Assembly (NCBI GenBank): GCA_000696115.1
Contig: JJOH01000001.1
Coordinates: 124,001 to 188,000, forward strand
DNA from: Streptomyces olindensis
GTDB taxonomy: Bacteria > Actinomycetota > Actinomycetes > Streptomycetales > Streptomycetaceae
Length of the DNA stretch: 64,000 bases
Direction: 5' to 3'
The notes under the pieces were generated by a model that saw only the letters and a program-made list of their open reading frames with translations, was not told the DNA's origin and did no database searches. The translations under genes and the position numbers were made by a program. Shown one piece after another: positions 56,414-64,000 of this stretch (its first letter is position 1; each line of letters starts with the position of its first letter).

Positions 56414-57460
56414 ATGACGAGCCTCCTGTACCCGCCCAAGCCGTCCCCCGGGGACCGCATCGCCGTGATCTCGGCCTCCGGAGGCCTGCCGGAACTCTTA
56501 CCGCTCCCCTACGAACTGGGCCTGGAGCGGCTGCGCAAGGAGTACGAGCTGGAGCCGGTCGAGTACCCGGCGACCCGCAGGATGGGCTCGACGCCCCAGG
56601 AACGGGCCGCCGACATCCACGCCGCCTTCGCCGACCCGGCCATCAAGGCGGTCATCGCGTCCATCGGCGGGGACGACCAGATCACCGTGCTGCCGTACCT
56701 GGACCGTGAGTTGATCCGCGCGAACCCGAAGCCGTTCTTCGGGATGAGCGACAACACCAACCTGCTCGCGTTCCTGCGCAACAGCGGCATCGTCGCCTTC
56801 CACGGCGGCAGTGTCATGGGCGAGCTGGGCCGCCCCGGGGCCATGCACCCGCAGACCGCCGAGTCCCTGCGCGCGGCCCTGTTCACCTCCGGCCCGTACG
56901 AGCTGCGGCCCGCCGAGCGGTGGCGTGACATCGACCGGGACTGGGCCGACCCGGCGACCTTCGAGGCGGAGCCGGAGACCCGGCCCGGGACCGGCTGGAC
57001 CTGGGTGAACCCCGACCGGGTGGTCGAGGGCCGTACCTGGGGCGGCTGCCTGGAGATCGTCGGCTGGCTGCTGATGGCCGACCGGGAGATCGCACGCGAC
57101 CTGTCCGAGTACGAGGGGGGTGTGCTGCTCCTGGAAACCTCGGAGGACATGCCCAGCGCCACGGAGGTCTACTACACCCTGCGGAACATGGGCGAGCGCG
57201 GACTGCTCCAGCGCTTCCCGGCGCTGCTGATGGGGCGCCCGAAGACCTGGTTCTTCAACCGCCCCAACACTCCCGAAGAGGCCGCCCGTTACGCCTCGGA
57301 CCAGCGTGAGGCCGTCCTGCGCGCCATGCGGGACTACGCCCCCGACACCATGATCGTCTTCGACGTGGACTTCGGGCACACCGATCCGCAGCTGGTGATC
57401 CCGTACGGGGGCACCGTGCGCGTGGACGGACCGGCCCGGCGCATCACGGTCACGTACTGA
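56414..57460 (+). CDS. S66 family peptidase (LD-carboxypeptidase/MccF-like)
   Basis: A 348-residue protein of peptidase family S66. The catalytic triad residues are visible: Ser112 in FFGMSDNTNL, Glu214 in GGCLEIVGW and His322 in DFGHTDPQL. S66 members cut the L,D bond of tetrapeptide murein stems (LdcA) or inactivate peptide-nucleotide antibiotics (MccF). The insertion between Ser and Glu and the TWGGCLEIV box fit the MccF-like branch somewhat better than LdcA, but this was not tested. No signal peptide is present. It is divergent from aroQ. Confidence 0.85.
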   Translation: MTSLLYPPKPSPGDRIAVISASGGLPELLPLPYELGLERLRKEYELEPVEYPATRRMGSTPQERAADIHAAFADPAIKAVIASIGGDDQITVLPYLDRELIRANPKPFFGMSDNTNLLAFLRNSGIVAFHGGSVMGELGRPGAMHPQTAESLRAALFTSGPYELRPAERWRDIDRDWADPATFEAEPETRPGTGWTWVNPDRVVEGRTWGGCLEIVGWLLMADREIARDLSEYEGGVLLLETSEDMPSATEVYYTLRNMGERGLLQRFPALLMGRPKTWFFNRPNTPEEAARYASDQREAVLRAMRDYAPDTMIVFDVDFGHTDPQLVIPYGGTVRVDGPARRITVTY

Positions 57461-57554
57461 ACACCCCCGAGCCCTCCGCGCGCCCCCGTAACCGCCCGTC
57501 ACCGTGGGTAGTTGACGCGGCATGCACGACGTACGCACCGTAAGGGCACCTTCC

Positions 57555-58829
57555 ATGCCGCGCCTCGCGGCCGCCTCACTCGCCGGCACGGCCATCGAGT
57601 TCTACGACTTCTTCGTCTACGGCACCGCGGCGGCCCTGATCCTGGGGCCGCTGTTCTTCCCGACCTTCTCGCCGGTGGCGGGGACGCTGGCCGCCTTCGC
57701 CACCTTCGGCGTGGGTTTCGTGGCCCGGCCGCTGGGGTCGGTGCTGTTCGGGCACATCGGGGACCGGCACGGGCGACGGCCGGTCCTCGTCGCCTCCCTG
57801 CTGCTCACCGGTGCCTCCACGGTCGCGGTCGGCTGCGTGCCGACGTACGACACGATCGGCGTGGTCGCTCCCCTGCTGCTTCTGGTCCTGCGGTTCCTGC
57901 AGGGGCTTGGGCTGGGCGGGGAGTGGGGCGGTGCGGTACTGCTGACCGTGGAGCACGCGCCCGCCGAGCGGCGCGTGCTGTGGTCGAGTTTCCCCCAGGT
58001 CGGGCCCGCGGTGGGGTTCCTGCTCGCCAACGGTGTGGTGCTGGGCCTGTCGGCGACCTTGTCCGAGGCGCAGTTCGCCGCGTGGGGGTGGCGGGTGCCG
58101 TTCTGGGCGGCGGGCGTGCTGGCCGTGGTGGGGCTGTGGCTGCGTTCGTCGCTCGCCGAAAGCCCTCGTTTCCTGGAGATCGACGACCACGCGCGCGTGC
58201 CGCTCGTCGAGGTCGTGCGCCACCACTGGCGTCTCCTCCTGCTGACCGGCGGCGCCCTCGCGATCGGCTACGCCATCTTCTACGCCGTGACGACCTGGTC
58301 CCTCTCCTACGGCACGGAACGGCTCGGGGTGAGCCGCACCGTCATGCTGACCTGCATCATGGGCGCCGTCCTCGTGAAGGGCGCGCTCACACCGCTGGTG
58401 GCGCTGCTCGGGGACCGTTACGGCCGCCGCCCCCTGTGCCTGGCCGGCTGCGCGGCCGCCGCCCTGTGGATGTTCCCCATGGTCGCGCTCCTCGCCACCG
58501 GCGCGCCGCTGCCGATGTTCCTGGGCTTCCTCGGGGCGATGCTCTCGTTCATCACGATGTTCGCCGTGATCGCCGCGTATCTGCCGGAGCTGTACGAACC
58601 GCGGGTGCGCTGCACCGGCGCCGCCGTCGGCTACAACCTCGGCGGGGTCGTCGGCGGTGCCCTCACGCCGATCGTGGCGACGGCCCTCGCCGAGCAGGGC
58701 GGGCGGGTGCCGTGGGGCGTGGCCGCGTACCTGACGGCGATCGCGCTGCTCAGCCTGGGCTGCTTCACCCTGCTGCCGGAGACGCGTCCGGTGCCGGTGG
58801 GGGCGACTGCGGAGGCTGCTTCCGGCTGA
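57555..58829 (+). CDS. MFS transporter, metabolite:H+ symporter family
   Basis: A 424-residue transporter of the ShiA/ProP-type metabolite:proton symporter family. It has a start of LAGTAIEFYDFFVYGTAAAL, motif A GHIGDRHGRRPVLVASLLL between spans 2 and 3, RFLQGLGLGGEWGGAVLLTV, and a second DRYGRRPL loop in the middle. The ATG at 57555 has AAGGG eight bases upstream, so I prefer it. An in-frame ATG at 57522 would add 11 residues but lacks a ribosome site. Members import shikimate, alpha-ketoglutarate or osmolytes; the substrate here is unknown. Confidence 0.88.
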   Translation: MPRLAAASLAGTAIEFYDFFVYGTAAALILGPLFFPTFSPVAGTLAAFATFGVGFVARPLGSVLFGHIGDRHGRRPVLVASLLLTGASTVAVGCVPTYDTIGVVAPLLLLVLRFLQGLGLGGEWGGAVLLTVEHAPAERRVLWSSFPQVGPAVGFLLANGVVLGLSATLSEAQFAAWGWRVPFWAAGVLAVVGLWLRSSLAESPRFLEIDDHARVPLVEVVRHHWRLLLLTGGALAIGYAIFYAVTTWSLSYGTERLGVSRTVMLTCIMGAVLVKGALTPLVALLGDRYGRRPLCLAGCAAAALWMFPMVALLATGAPLPMFLGFLGAMLSFITMFAVIAAYLPELYEPRVRCTGAAVGYNLGGVVGGALTPIVATALAEQGGRVPWGVAAYLTAIALLSLGCFTLLPETRPVPVGATAEAASG

Positions 58830-58837
58830 CCGCCGGC

Positions 58838-59809
58838 CTAGGGATTGATCGCCAGCTCCGGATACGCCGCGAACAGCACCAGGTGGACCCCGCTCTGGAG
58901 CGGCGTGGCCCGGCCCGGGACCACGGTCAGCGAGGCCACCACCACCGTCAGGGCGAGCAGCACCATGTGGGTGGCGCCCAGGCCGAGGACCAGCGGCCCG
59001 GAGAGCCAGACGGACGCGAGCGCCACGGCGGGGATGGTCAGGCCGATGCTCGCCATCGCCGAGCCGAGGGCGAGGTTCAGACTGGTCTGCACCCGGTCGC
59101 GGCGGGCGGAGCGCAGCGCGGCGATGCTCTCCGGGAGCAGCACCAGCAGCGCGATGATCACGCCGACGACGGCGTGGTGCAGCCCGGCGGCCGCCACACC
59201 GGACTCGATGGTGGGCGACACCCCCTTGGCCAGGCCGACCACGCCGATCAGGGCCAGGCCCAGCAGCCCCAGGCTGATCAGGGCGGCACGGGCGGAGGGG
59301 GCCGCGGCGTGCTCCTCCGCGGTGATCACCTCGCCCTGCCGGGTGATCGGCAGGAAGTAGTCCCGGTGCCGCACGGTCTGCGTCGCGACGAACAGGCCGT
59401 ACAGGATCAGCGAGGAGAGCGCCGCGAAGGTCAGCTGGACCGTGGAGAACTCGGGGCCCGGCTTGCTCGTGGTGAACGTCGGCAGGACCAGGCTGAGCGT
59501 GGCCAGGGTGGCGACGGTCGCGAGCGCGGCGCCGGTGCCCTCGGGGTTGAAGACCGCCGTGCCGTGCCGCAGTGAGGCGACCAGGAGGGAGAGGCCGACG
59601 ATGCCGTTGCAGGTGATCATCACGGCCGCGAAGACCGTGTCGCGTGCCAGCGTCGAGCTCTTGTCCCCGCCATCGGCCATCAGGGTGACGATGAGGGCGA
59701 CCTCGATGATCGTGACGGCGACGGCGAGCACGAGGGAGCCGAACGGTTCGCCGACCCGGTGGGCCACCACTTCGGCGTGGTGCACGGCGGCCAGGACGGC
59801 TCCCGCCAC
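58838..59809 (-). CDS. ChaA-like Ca2+/H+ antiporter, apparently truncated at the N-terminus
   Basis: A 323-residue member of the calcium/cation antiporter superfamily. It has the two alpha-repeat motifs VHHAEVVAHRVGEPFGSLVL and LHHAVVGVIIALLVLLPESI. E. coli ChaA is 366 residues and has an extra N-terminal membrane helix before the first repeat. Here that helix is missing: in-frame sequence upstream runs only ten codons before a stop, which is the TAG of the neighbouring gene (59840). No ribosome site precedes the GTG at 59809. It looks like a gene that lost about 40 codons to a deletion joint; whether the product is active is unknown. Confidence 0.75.
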   Translation of the reverse strand: MAGAVLAAVHHAEVVAHRVGEPFGSLVLAVAVTIIEVALIVTLMADGGDKSSTLARDTVFAAVMITCNGIVGLSLLVASLRHGTAVFNPEGTGAALATVATLATLSLVLPTFTTSKPGPEFSTVQLTFAALSSLILYGLFVATQTVRHRDYFLPITRQGEVITAEEHAAAPSARAALISLGLLGLALIGVVGLAKGVSPTIESGVAAAGLHHAVVGVIIALLVLLPESIAALRSARRDRVQTSLNLALGSAMASIGLTIPAVALASVWLSGPLVLGLGATHMVLLALTVVVASLTVVPGRATPLQSGVHLVLFAAYPELAINP

Positions 59810-59839
59810 AAGCGTGGCCCCATGGCGTGTGCTGCCGGG

Positions 59840-60141
59840 CTACTTGGGGTTGCGTGCGTCCAGGAGGTCGCAGTTGGTGTACACCCGCTCCCCGAGGCAG
59901 AGCGCGCCCAGTTGCTCCGCCATCCTGCTGGTCTCGGGGTCGTCGCTGTTGCGCATGGCTTCGTCGTACGACTCGAACTCGATCAGCGCCAGGTAGCGGC
60001 GCGGATTGTCGCGGTCCTTCAGGAGCATGCGGTGCGTGGGGCCGCCCGTCCGGCCGGCGAGATGTTGCCCGGCCTCCTCGAGGAGCTGCTCCATCTCGTC
60101 CAAGCGCTCGTCTCGAAGTCGATGATCTGCACGAACTTCAT
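59840..60141 (-). pseudogene. Small EthD/ABM-like protein gene split by a frameshift
   Basis: ATG at 60141 has GGAGG five bases upstream and opens MKFVQIIDFET, but that frame then derails (SAWTRWSSSS). The shifted frame continues with ERLDEMEQLLEEAGQHLAGR, then PTHRMLLKDRDNPRRYLALI, FESYDEAMRNSDDPE and CDLLDARNPK to the TAG at 59840. Adding one base near 60110 restores a protein of about 100 residues, which I recognise from memory as a small stress-type dimeric alpha/beta-barrel protein in Streptomyces. A sequencing error or a real lesion both explain it. The gene joins directly to the truncated antiporter gene. Confidence 0.65.
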
Positions 60142-60200
60142 GGCACCTCCAGCCGGCCACGGCGCCCCCGGGCGGGGGAACCGTTCAAGGAACAAGCAAG

Positions 60201-60245
60201 CACCGGGACCGGTGGTCGGCAATTCGCCGAGCACCGGTCCCGGTG
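60201..60245 (-). terminator. Terminator hairpin after terC
   Basis: CACCGGGACCGGTG (60201-60214) and CACCGGTCCCGGTG (60232-60245) are exact complements around a 17-base loop. The hairpin starts 26 bases after the terC stop on the minus strand and separates terC from the small EthD-like gene upstream of it in the plus direction. Confidence 0.7.
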
Positions 60246-60270
60246 ATGGTTGTTCCTACGTCCGGCGTGG

Positions 60271-61272
60271 TCAGACGTCGATGCTGTCCTTCGGAGCGCT
60301 TCCGCTCTGCGCCTGCGCCGCCTCGGCCGCCGCCTGCTTCTTGGAAGCCCGCAGGCTGGTGATCGTGGTGACGATCAGGACGGAGCAGATGACGCCGAGC
60401 GAGACCGGGATGCTGATCTCGGGGACGTGCACCCCGGACTCGTGCAGGGCGTGCAGCACCAGCTTCACGCCGATGAAGCCGAGGATGATCGACAGGCCGT
60501 AGGAGAGGTGGACCAGCTTCTTCAGCAGGCCGCCGATGAGGAAGTACAGCTGCCGCAGACCCATCAGGGCGAACGCGTTGGCCGTGAAGACGATGTACGG
60601 GTCCTGCGTCAGGCCGAAGATCGCGGGGATGGAGTCGAGGGCGAACAGCACGTCCGTCATGCCGATCGCGAGCATCACGACCAGCATCGGGGTCATGACC
60701 CGCTTGCCGTTCTGCTGGATCCACAGCTTGGTGCCGTGGTAGCGGTCGGCGACGCCGAAGCGGCGCTCTGCGGCCTTGAGGAGCTTGTTCTCCTCCCACT
60801 CCTCGTCCTCCTCGTCCGCACGGGCCTCCTGGATGAGCTTCCAGGCGGTCCAGATGAGGAAGGCGCCGAAGAGGTAGAACACCCACGAGAAGCTGGCGAG
60901 GATCGCAGCACCGGCGGCGATGAAGATCGCGCGCAGGACCAGGGCTATGAGCACGCCGATCAGCAGCACGCGCTGCTGGTACTGCGAGGGCACCGCGAAC
61001 TTCGCCATGATCAGGACGAAGACGAAGAGATTGTCGACACTCAGCGACTTCTCGGTGATGAAGCCGGCGAAGAACTCACCGGCCGGCTGGCCGCCGCCGA
61101 AGACCAGCAGGCCGAGCCCGAAGAGCACGGCCAGGACGATCCAGACGACCGTCCAGATTCCGGCTTCCTTGATCGATACGTCGTGCGGCTTGCGGCCGAT
61201 GAAGAAGTCGACGGCGATGAGGGCCGCCAGGCCCACGATCGTCAGGACCCACAGGGTCACGGAAACATCCAC
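60271..61272 (-). CDS. terC: TerC family membrane protein
   Basis: A 333-residue membrane protein of the TerC family with about nine spans. It shows the paired acidic motifs typical of the family: ITEKSLSVDNLFVFVLIMAK and VLFALDSIPAIFGLTQDPYI. Members such as Alx and MeeF are now linked to manganese export or metallation of secreted enzymes, and the name comes from tellurite resistance plasmids. I start at the GTG at 61272: GGAGG sits four bases upstream and is part of a hairpin. The leader carries a likely yybP-ykoY manganese riboswitch, which fits a manganese role. A long charged cytoplasmic loop (DEEDEEWEENKLLKAAERR) is present. Confidence 0.93.
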   Translation of the reverse strand: MDVSVTLWVLTIVGLAALIAVDFFIGRKPHDVSIKEAGIWTVVWIVLAVLFGLGLLVFGGGQPAGEFFAGFITEKSLSVDNLFVFVLIMAKFAVPSQYQQRVLLIGVLIALVLRAIFIAAGAAILASFSWVFYLFGAFLIWTAWKLIQEARADEEDEEWEENKLLKAAERRFGVADRYHGTKLWIQQNGKRVMTPMLVVMLAIGMTDVLFALDSIPAIFGLTQDPYIVFTANAFALMGLRQLYFLIGGLLKKLVHLSYGLSIILGFIGVKLVLHALHESGVHVPEISIPVSLGVICSVLIVTTITSLRASKKQAAAEAAQAQSGSAPKDSIDV

Positions 61273-61317
61273 TGCGCCTCCGGCAGTCGTCACGGCAAAT
61301 GTCAGCGTCGTAGCTGC

Positions 61318-61425
61318 CGGAGGTCTCTTCCACCCAACGATGGGCCGACGCCCCGGGACCAGGCCGTATCGACCTGATCCGTATTGACGGGTACGCCGCA
61401 GCAGACAGGGAGTACTCCCCTCCGT
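61318..61425 (-). promoter_or_regulatory. Probable yybP-ykoY (Mn2+) riboswitch in the terC leader
   Basis: On the minus strand the leader reads GGAGGGGAGTA at the 5' end and GAGACCTCC at the 3' end, the paired P1/L1-L3 signature of yybP-ykoY aptamers, with CCCGTCAATACGG between them. The 3' P1 strand CCTCCGGCAG (61323-61314) is exactly complementary to CTGCCGGAGG (61286-61277), which contains the terC ribosome site. So P1 formation with bound Mn2+ should release the site and turn translation on. The aptamer assignment is by motif and gene context, without a covariance search. Confidence 0.72.
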
Positions 61426-61503
61426 GCCGACAACAGTACCCAATCACCAAGAACAGGTAAAGCGCTTGGCAAAAGAAAGACCAAAATCCCTGGTCAGAGG
61501 GCT

Positions 61504-63528
61504 TTACGAGTACTTGGTACGGGCGGCCGCGACCTGGGTGAGCACCTGCTGGAGGACCTGGCTGCCGGGCGGCACGAGCGTCGGCTCGTACGTCCAGGCA
61601 TGGCCGACCCAGGGGTCGGCGAGGTGGTCGTCGGGCACCGGGGTCAGTCGCAGCAGCGAACGCCACAGCGGGTCGAGCAAAGGCCCGTAGCCGGAGGACT
61701 CCTCGCGGTCGGCCACCATCATCAGGTGGACGCCGAAGGCGGGCCCCTCGTCGGCGAGGTAGCGCAGCTGGTTCACGGCCCGGTCGTCGAAGCCGTGCGG
61801 GAAGTCGTTGACGATCAGCAGCTGCTGTGAGGTGTCGAAGCCGGGCGGGAGCGAGTCGGCGGCGCCTCCCCGGACCGCCATCTGCACCAGGTCGACCCGC
61901 TGGGTGAGCCGGGTCAGCACGTCCGTCACCCCGGCGGCGCCGAGCGCGGGCGGGGCCGCGAGCACACCGCTCTGCACGAGGGGCGCCAGGGGTTGTGCTC
62001 CAGAGCCGGCCGGGTCGATGACATGGACGGTGAACTCGCCCGCCGGGTGGACGGCGAGCAGCCGGGCCGCGTGCGCGACCGCCGTCTCCATGGCGAGACG
62101 TCCCGATGTGTGCGCGTCGGTGAACAGCCCCTCGGTCGACTCGGTCCGTCCGCTGTCGATCCACAGGCCCCGCTCCAGCGGCAGCCGGACCAGCATCGGG
62201 ATGCGGATCCGGTCGGCCTCGGGGAGATGCAGGTCGCCCAGGCGCAGGGCCATGGGGAACTCCATCGGCACCCGGTAGGCGTGCCACACGGGGTTGTCCC
62301 AACGGGCGTAGGCCGGCGGCAGGGCTGGTTCGACGACGTCGACCTCGGCCTTGAGCTGGGCGAGGTCCCGGTCGAGGGCCTCCCTGGCCTGGTCGACGAG
62401 CTGGGCGTGCCGGGCGCGGGCCGCCTCGCGGGCGGCGTCGCCCTGCCCGCCGATCCGGCTGCGCGGGTCGGACAGGACCTGTTCGAGCTCCTTGTCCATG
62501 CGCGACTCGGCGAAGTCGACGGCGCTGCGGTAGGCGGCGGTGGTACGGGCGAGGTCCTCGAACATGCCCCACACCTGGTTGTACAGCCGCTCCTCCATGG
62601 ACCAGCCGGTCGCGTCGCCCGCGACGGGCTGCGCGGGCTGTCCGGGGGCGGCCGGGGGCGCGGTGGGCGGAGGCGGGGGCGGCGCGGCGTTCCGGCGGCG
62701 CGGATGGCTGTAGTCGATCGGGCCGCCGCCCGGGGTGGGGGCGGCGGGCTGGGTGACGGCCGAGGGGTCCGGCGCGGCGCCCGGGTACCCGGGCGGCTGC
62801 CCCTGTCCGCCGGTCGTCTGTCCGCCGGTCGTCTGCCCGCCGTACGGGGACACCGGTGGTACCGGCCCGGGTTGGGGCGCCGTGCCGCCCTGGTCCGGGC
62901 CGAGGGCGGGGGCCGCCGCCTGCCGGGAGCGGTCGCCGTCCGCCGTGCGCGGCGGGGGCGCCTGCACCGAGCGGGCCAGCCCCTGGGCCACCGCGTCGTT
63001 GATGCTGCCGGCGAGCTGCCGGGCCTGCCGCAGCCCTTGGTCGGTGAGGAGTTCGGCGAGGCCGCCCGCGTAGCCCTGGCCGACGGCGCGCACCTTCCAG
63101 GCGCCTTGCCGGCGGTACAGCTCCAGGGCGACGACGGCCGACTCGGCGTCCAGGCCGGTGATGGTGTAGCTGGCGACCTCGGCGCCGTCGAGGCCGGTGA
63201 CGGCGACGAACGGGGCGGCCAAGGCGCCGAAACGGACCGGGCCCGCCCCGCCGGCGGGCAGGGCGAGCAGCACGCTGACGCGGTGGACGGTCTCCGGCAT
63301 GGCGTCCAGGTCCACCGCGAGGCGGTGGTCGGCGGCGGCCTGCCGGGAGACTTCGAGACCCGGCGGGGTGGGCGCGCCCGGGTGGGCCACCCACTCCACG
63401 CCGTGGATCCTGCCGGTCTCGTCGCTGAGCGCGGCCGCGGCCACGATCGGCGTGCCGGCCGAGACCCGGATCTCGAGACGGACCTGGGAGAGCGGGTGAT
63501 TCTGCCCCCGCACCAGCTCGGCCGTCAT
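61504..63528 (-). CDS. TerD-domain protein fused to an FtsK-like domain lacking a P-loop
   Basis: A 674-residue protein in three parts. Residues 1-200 are a TerD fold (calcium-binding stress domain of tellurium-resistance loci: VASYTITGLDAESAVVALEL, then RRQGAWKVRAVGQGYAGGLA). Residues about 205-335 are a Pro/Gly/Gln-rich linker. Residues about 340-674 resemble FtsK/SpoIIIE-type ATPases in order (IPMLVRLPLERGLWIDSGRT, then FTVHVIDPAGSGAQPLAPLV and QQLLIVNDFPHGFDDRAVNQ), but the expected Walker A GxxxxGKS is absent. It may bind but not hydrolyse nucleotide. It is 76 bases from the terminal terD gene and follows it on the same strand. Its role is unknown. Confidence 0.85.
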   Translation of the reverse strand: MTAELVRGQNHPLSQVRLEIRVSAGTPIVAAAALSDETGRIHGVEWVAHPGAPTPPGLEVSRQAAADHRLAVDLDAMPETVHRVSVLLALPAGGAGPVRFGALAAPFVAVTGLDGAEVASYTITGLDAESAVVALELYRRQGAWKVRAVGQGYAGGLAELLTDQGLRQARQLAGSINDAVAQGLARSVQAPPPRTADGDRSRQAAAPALGPDQGGTAPQPGPVPPVSPYGGQTTGGQTTGGQGQPPGYPGAAPDPSAVTQPAAPTPGGGPIDYSHPRRRNAAPPPPPPTAPPAAPGQPAQPVAGDATGWSMEERLYNQVWGMFEDLARTTAAYRSAVDFAESRMDKELEQVLSDPRSRIGGQGDAAREAARARHAQLVDQAREALDRDLAQLKAEVDVVEPALPPAYARWDNPVWHAYRVPMEFPMALRLGDLHLPEADRIRIPMLVRLPLERGLWIDSGRTESTEGLFTDAHTSGRLAMETAVAHAARLLAVHPAGEFTVHVIDPAGSGAQPLAPLVQSGVLAAPPALGAAGVTDVLTRLTQRVDLVQMAVRGGAADSLPPGFDTSQQLLIVNDFPHGFDDRAVNQLRYLADEGPAFGVHLMMVADREESSGYGPLLDPLWRSLLRLTPVPDDHLADPWVGHAWTYEPTLVPPGSQVLQQVLTQVAAARTKYS

Positions 63529-63604
63529 CGCCTTCGTCCCCCTGTGTCGTTGTGTGGTGTCGTGTGCCGCTCGCCGGCCCCTGCGGTCCGGGTCCCGCCC
63601 GTTC

Positions 63605-64000
63605 TCAGAGAAGCGGCAGGATGGACGGCATCAGGTCCTGGAAGGTACGGCCGTTGGCCGGGTTGCCCAGGGCCGTCATCGTCCAGCCCGAACCCGAGCG
63701 GTGCACCTTCGCCATGATCTGGGCCGTGTACTGGCCGCCGCCGGCGAGCGTGTAGCGGGCGAGCTCCTGCCCGTTGGTCTCGTCGACGAGGCGGCAGAAC
63801 GCGTTCTGCACCTCCTGGAACGTCTGGCCCGTGAAGGAGTTCACGGTGAAGACGATCTGGTCGATGTGGACCGGGATGCGCGCGAGGTCGACGAGGATCG
63901 CCTCGTCGTCGCCGCCCTGGCCGACACCGCCGACCAGGTTGTCCCCGGTGTGGCGCACCGAGCCGTCGTCGCTCACCAGGTGGCGGAAGAAGACGACGTC
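63605..64000 (-). CDS. TerD family protein (partial, cut by window edge)
   Basis: The frame runs off the right edge; 131 residues are visible, the central and C-terminal part of a TerD protein of about 190. It shows VSDDGSVRHTGDNLVGGVGQ with acidic residues suited to calcium, VDLARIPVHIDQIVFTVNSF, VQNAFCRLVDETNGQELARY and TLAGGGQYTAQIMAKVHRSG. An internal GTG at 63976 is not the start, since DVVFFRHL precedes it in frame and fits the family. It is upstream of the TerD-FtsK-like gene on the same strand, and the two are probably co-transcribed. Confidence 0.9.
   Translation of the reverse strand, partial: DVVFFRHLVSDDGSVRHTGDNLVGGVGQGGDDEAILVDLARIPVHIDQIVFTVNSFTGQTFQEVQNAFCRLVDETNGQELARYTLAGGGQYTAQIMAKVHRSGSGWTMTALGNPANGRTFQDLMPSILPLL

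Overview
The window reads as core chromosome of a Streptomyces species. It is very GC-rich, with strong third-position GC, frequent GTG starts, ATGA/GTGA stop-start overlaps and actinobacterial marker genes (whiA, an rbpA family gene, opcA, a mycothiol-type DinB protein). The gene order ctaA-ctaB-tkt-tal-zwf-opcA-pgl and gap-pgk-tpiA-secG, followed by whiA-yvcK-rapZ-uvrC and uvrA, is the arrangement I know from the Streptomyces coelicolor chromosome. I see no phage, insertion sequence, CRISPR array, rRNA or tRNA gene.

Layout. 1-8 kb: the tail of a glycosyltransferase overlapping an orphan sensor histidine kinase, a secreted GH16 glucanase, a GAP/Sap-type membrane protein, a two-gene ABC exporter, haem A synthase ctaA and an amidohydrolase. 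8-17 kb: ctaB, then divergently the pentose phosphate operon tkt-tal-zwf-opcA-pgl. 16.8-23.4 kb: an alpha-glucoside uptake and hydrolysis cluster on the minus strand (GH13 enzyme, binding protein, two permeases) preceded by a second, orphan binding protein. 23.5-27.1 kb: a PadR repressor with a MacB/FtsX-type ABC exporter. 27.3-34.5 kb: pgi, an MFS exporter, an RbpA-family gene, and the glycolytic unit gap-pgk-tpiA-secG. 34.7-42.9 kb: a large secreted zinc carboxypeptidase, then the coupled uvrC-rapZ-yvcK-whiA operon. 43-48 kb: regulators (a frameshifted HTH protein, LacI plus PfkB sugar kinase, an XRE/MmyB-like regulator) and a YceI protein. 48-56 kb: uvrA, a DinB-type protein, a metallo-beta-lactamase-fold hydrolase and an amino-acid ABC importer. 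56-64 kb: aroQ, an S66 peptidase, an MFS symporter, a probably truncated ChaA antiporter, a frameshifted small gene, terC under a likely manganese riboswitch, and two TerD-domain genes, the last cut by the window edge.

How it works together. The window holds most of upper and lower glycolysis (pgi, tpiA, gap, pgk) and the oxidative and non-oxidative pentose phosphate pathway, apart from gnd. It adds sugar import and glucoside hydrolysis, and a sugar kinase, so it is a central-carbon region. The uvrC-rapZ-yvcK-whiA block joins DNA repair to cell-wall and carbon signalling and to sporulation control. The right edge is a metal and tellurium-type stress region.

Most notable observations: a yybP-ykoY-like leader of terC whose P1 strand can also sequester the terC ribosome binding site; a TerD protein fused to an FtsK-like domain without a recognisable P-loop; a MalF-type permease with an inserted extracytoplasmic SpaA/Cna-B-like domain; single-base frameshifts splitting an HTH regulator and an EthD-like gene; an apparently N-terminally truncated ChaA antiporter; and several perfect palindromes next to regulator genes. 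All calls come from reading the sequence; no database search was run.
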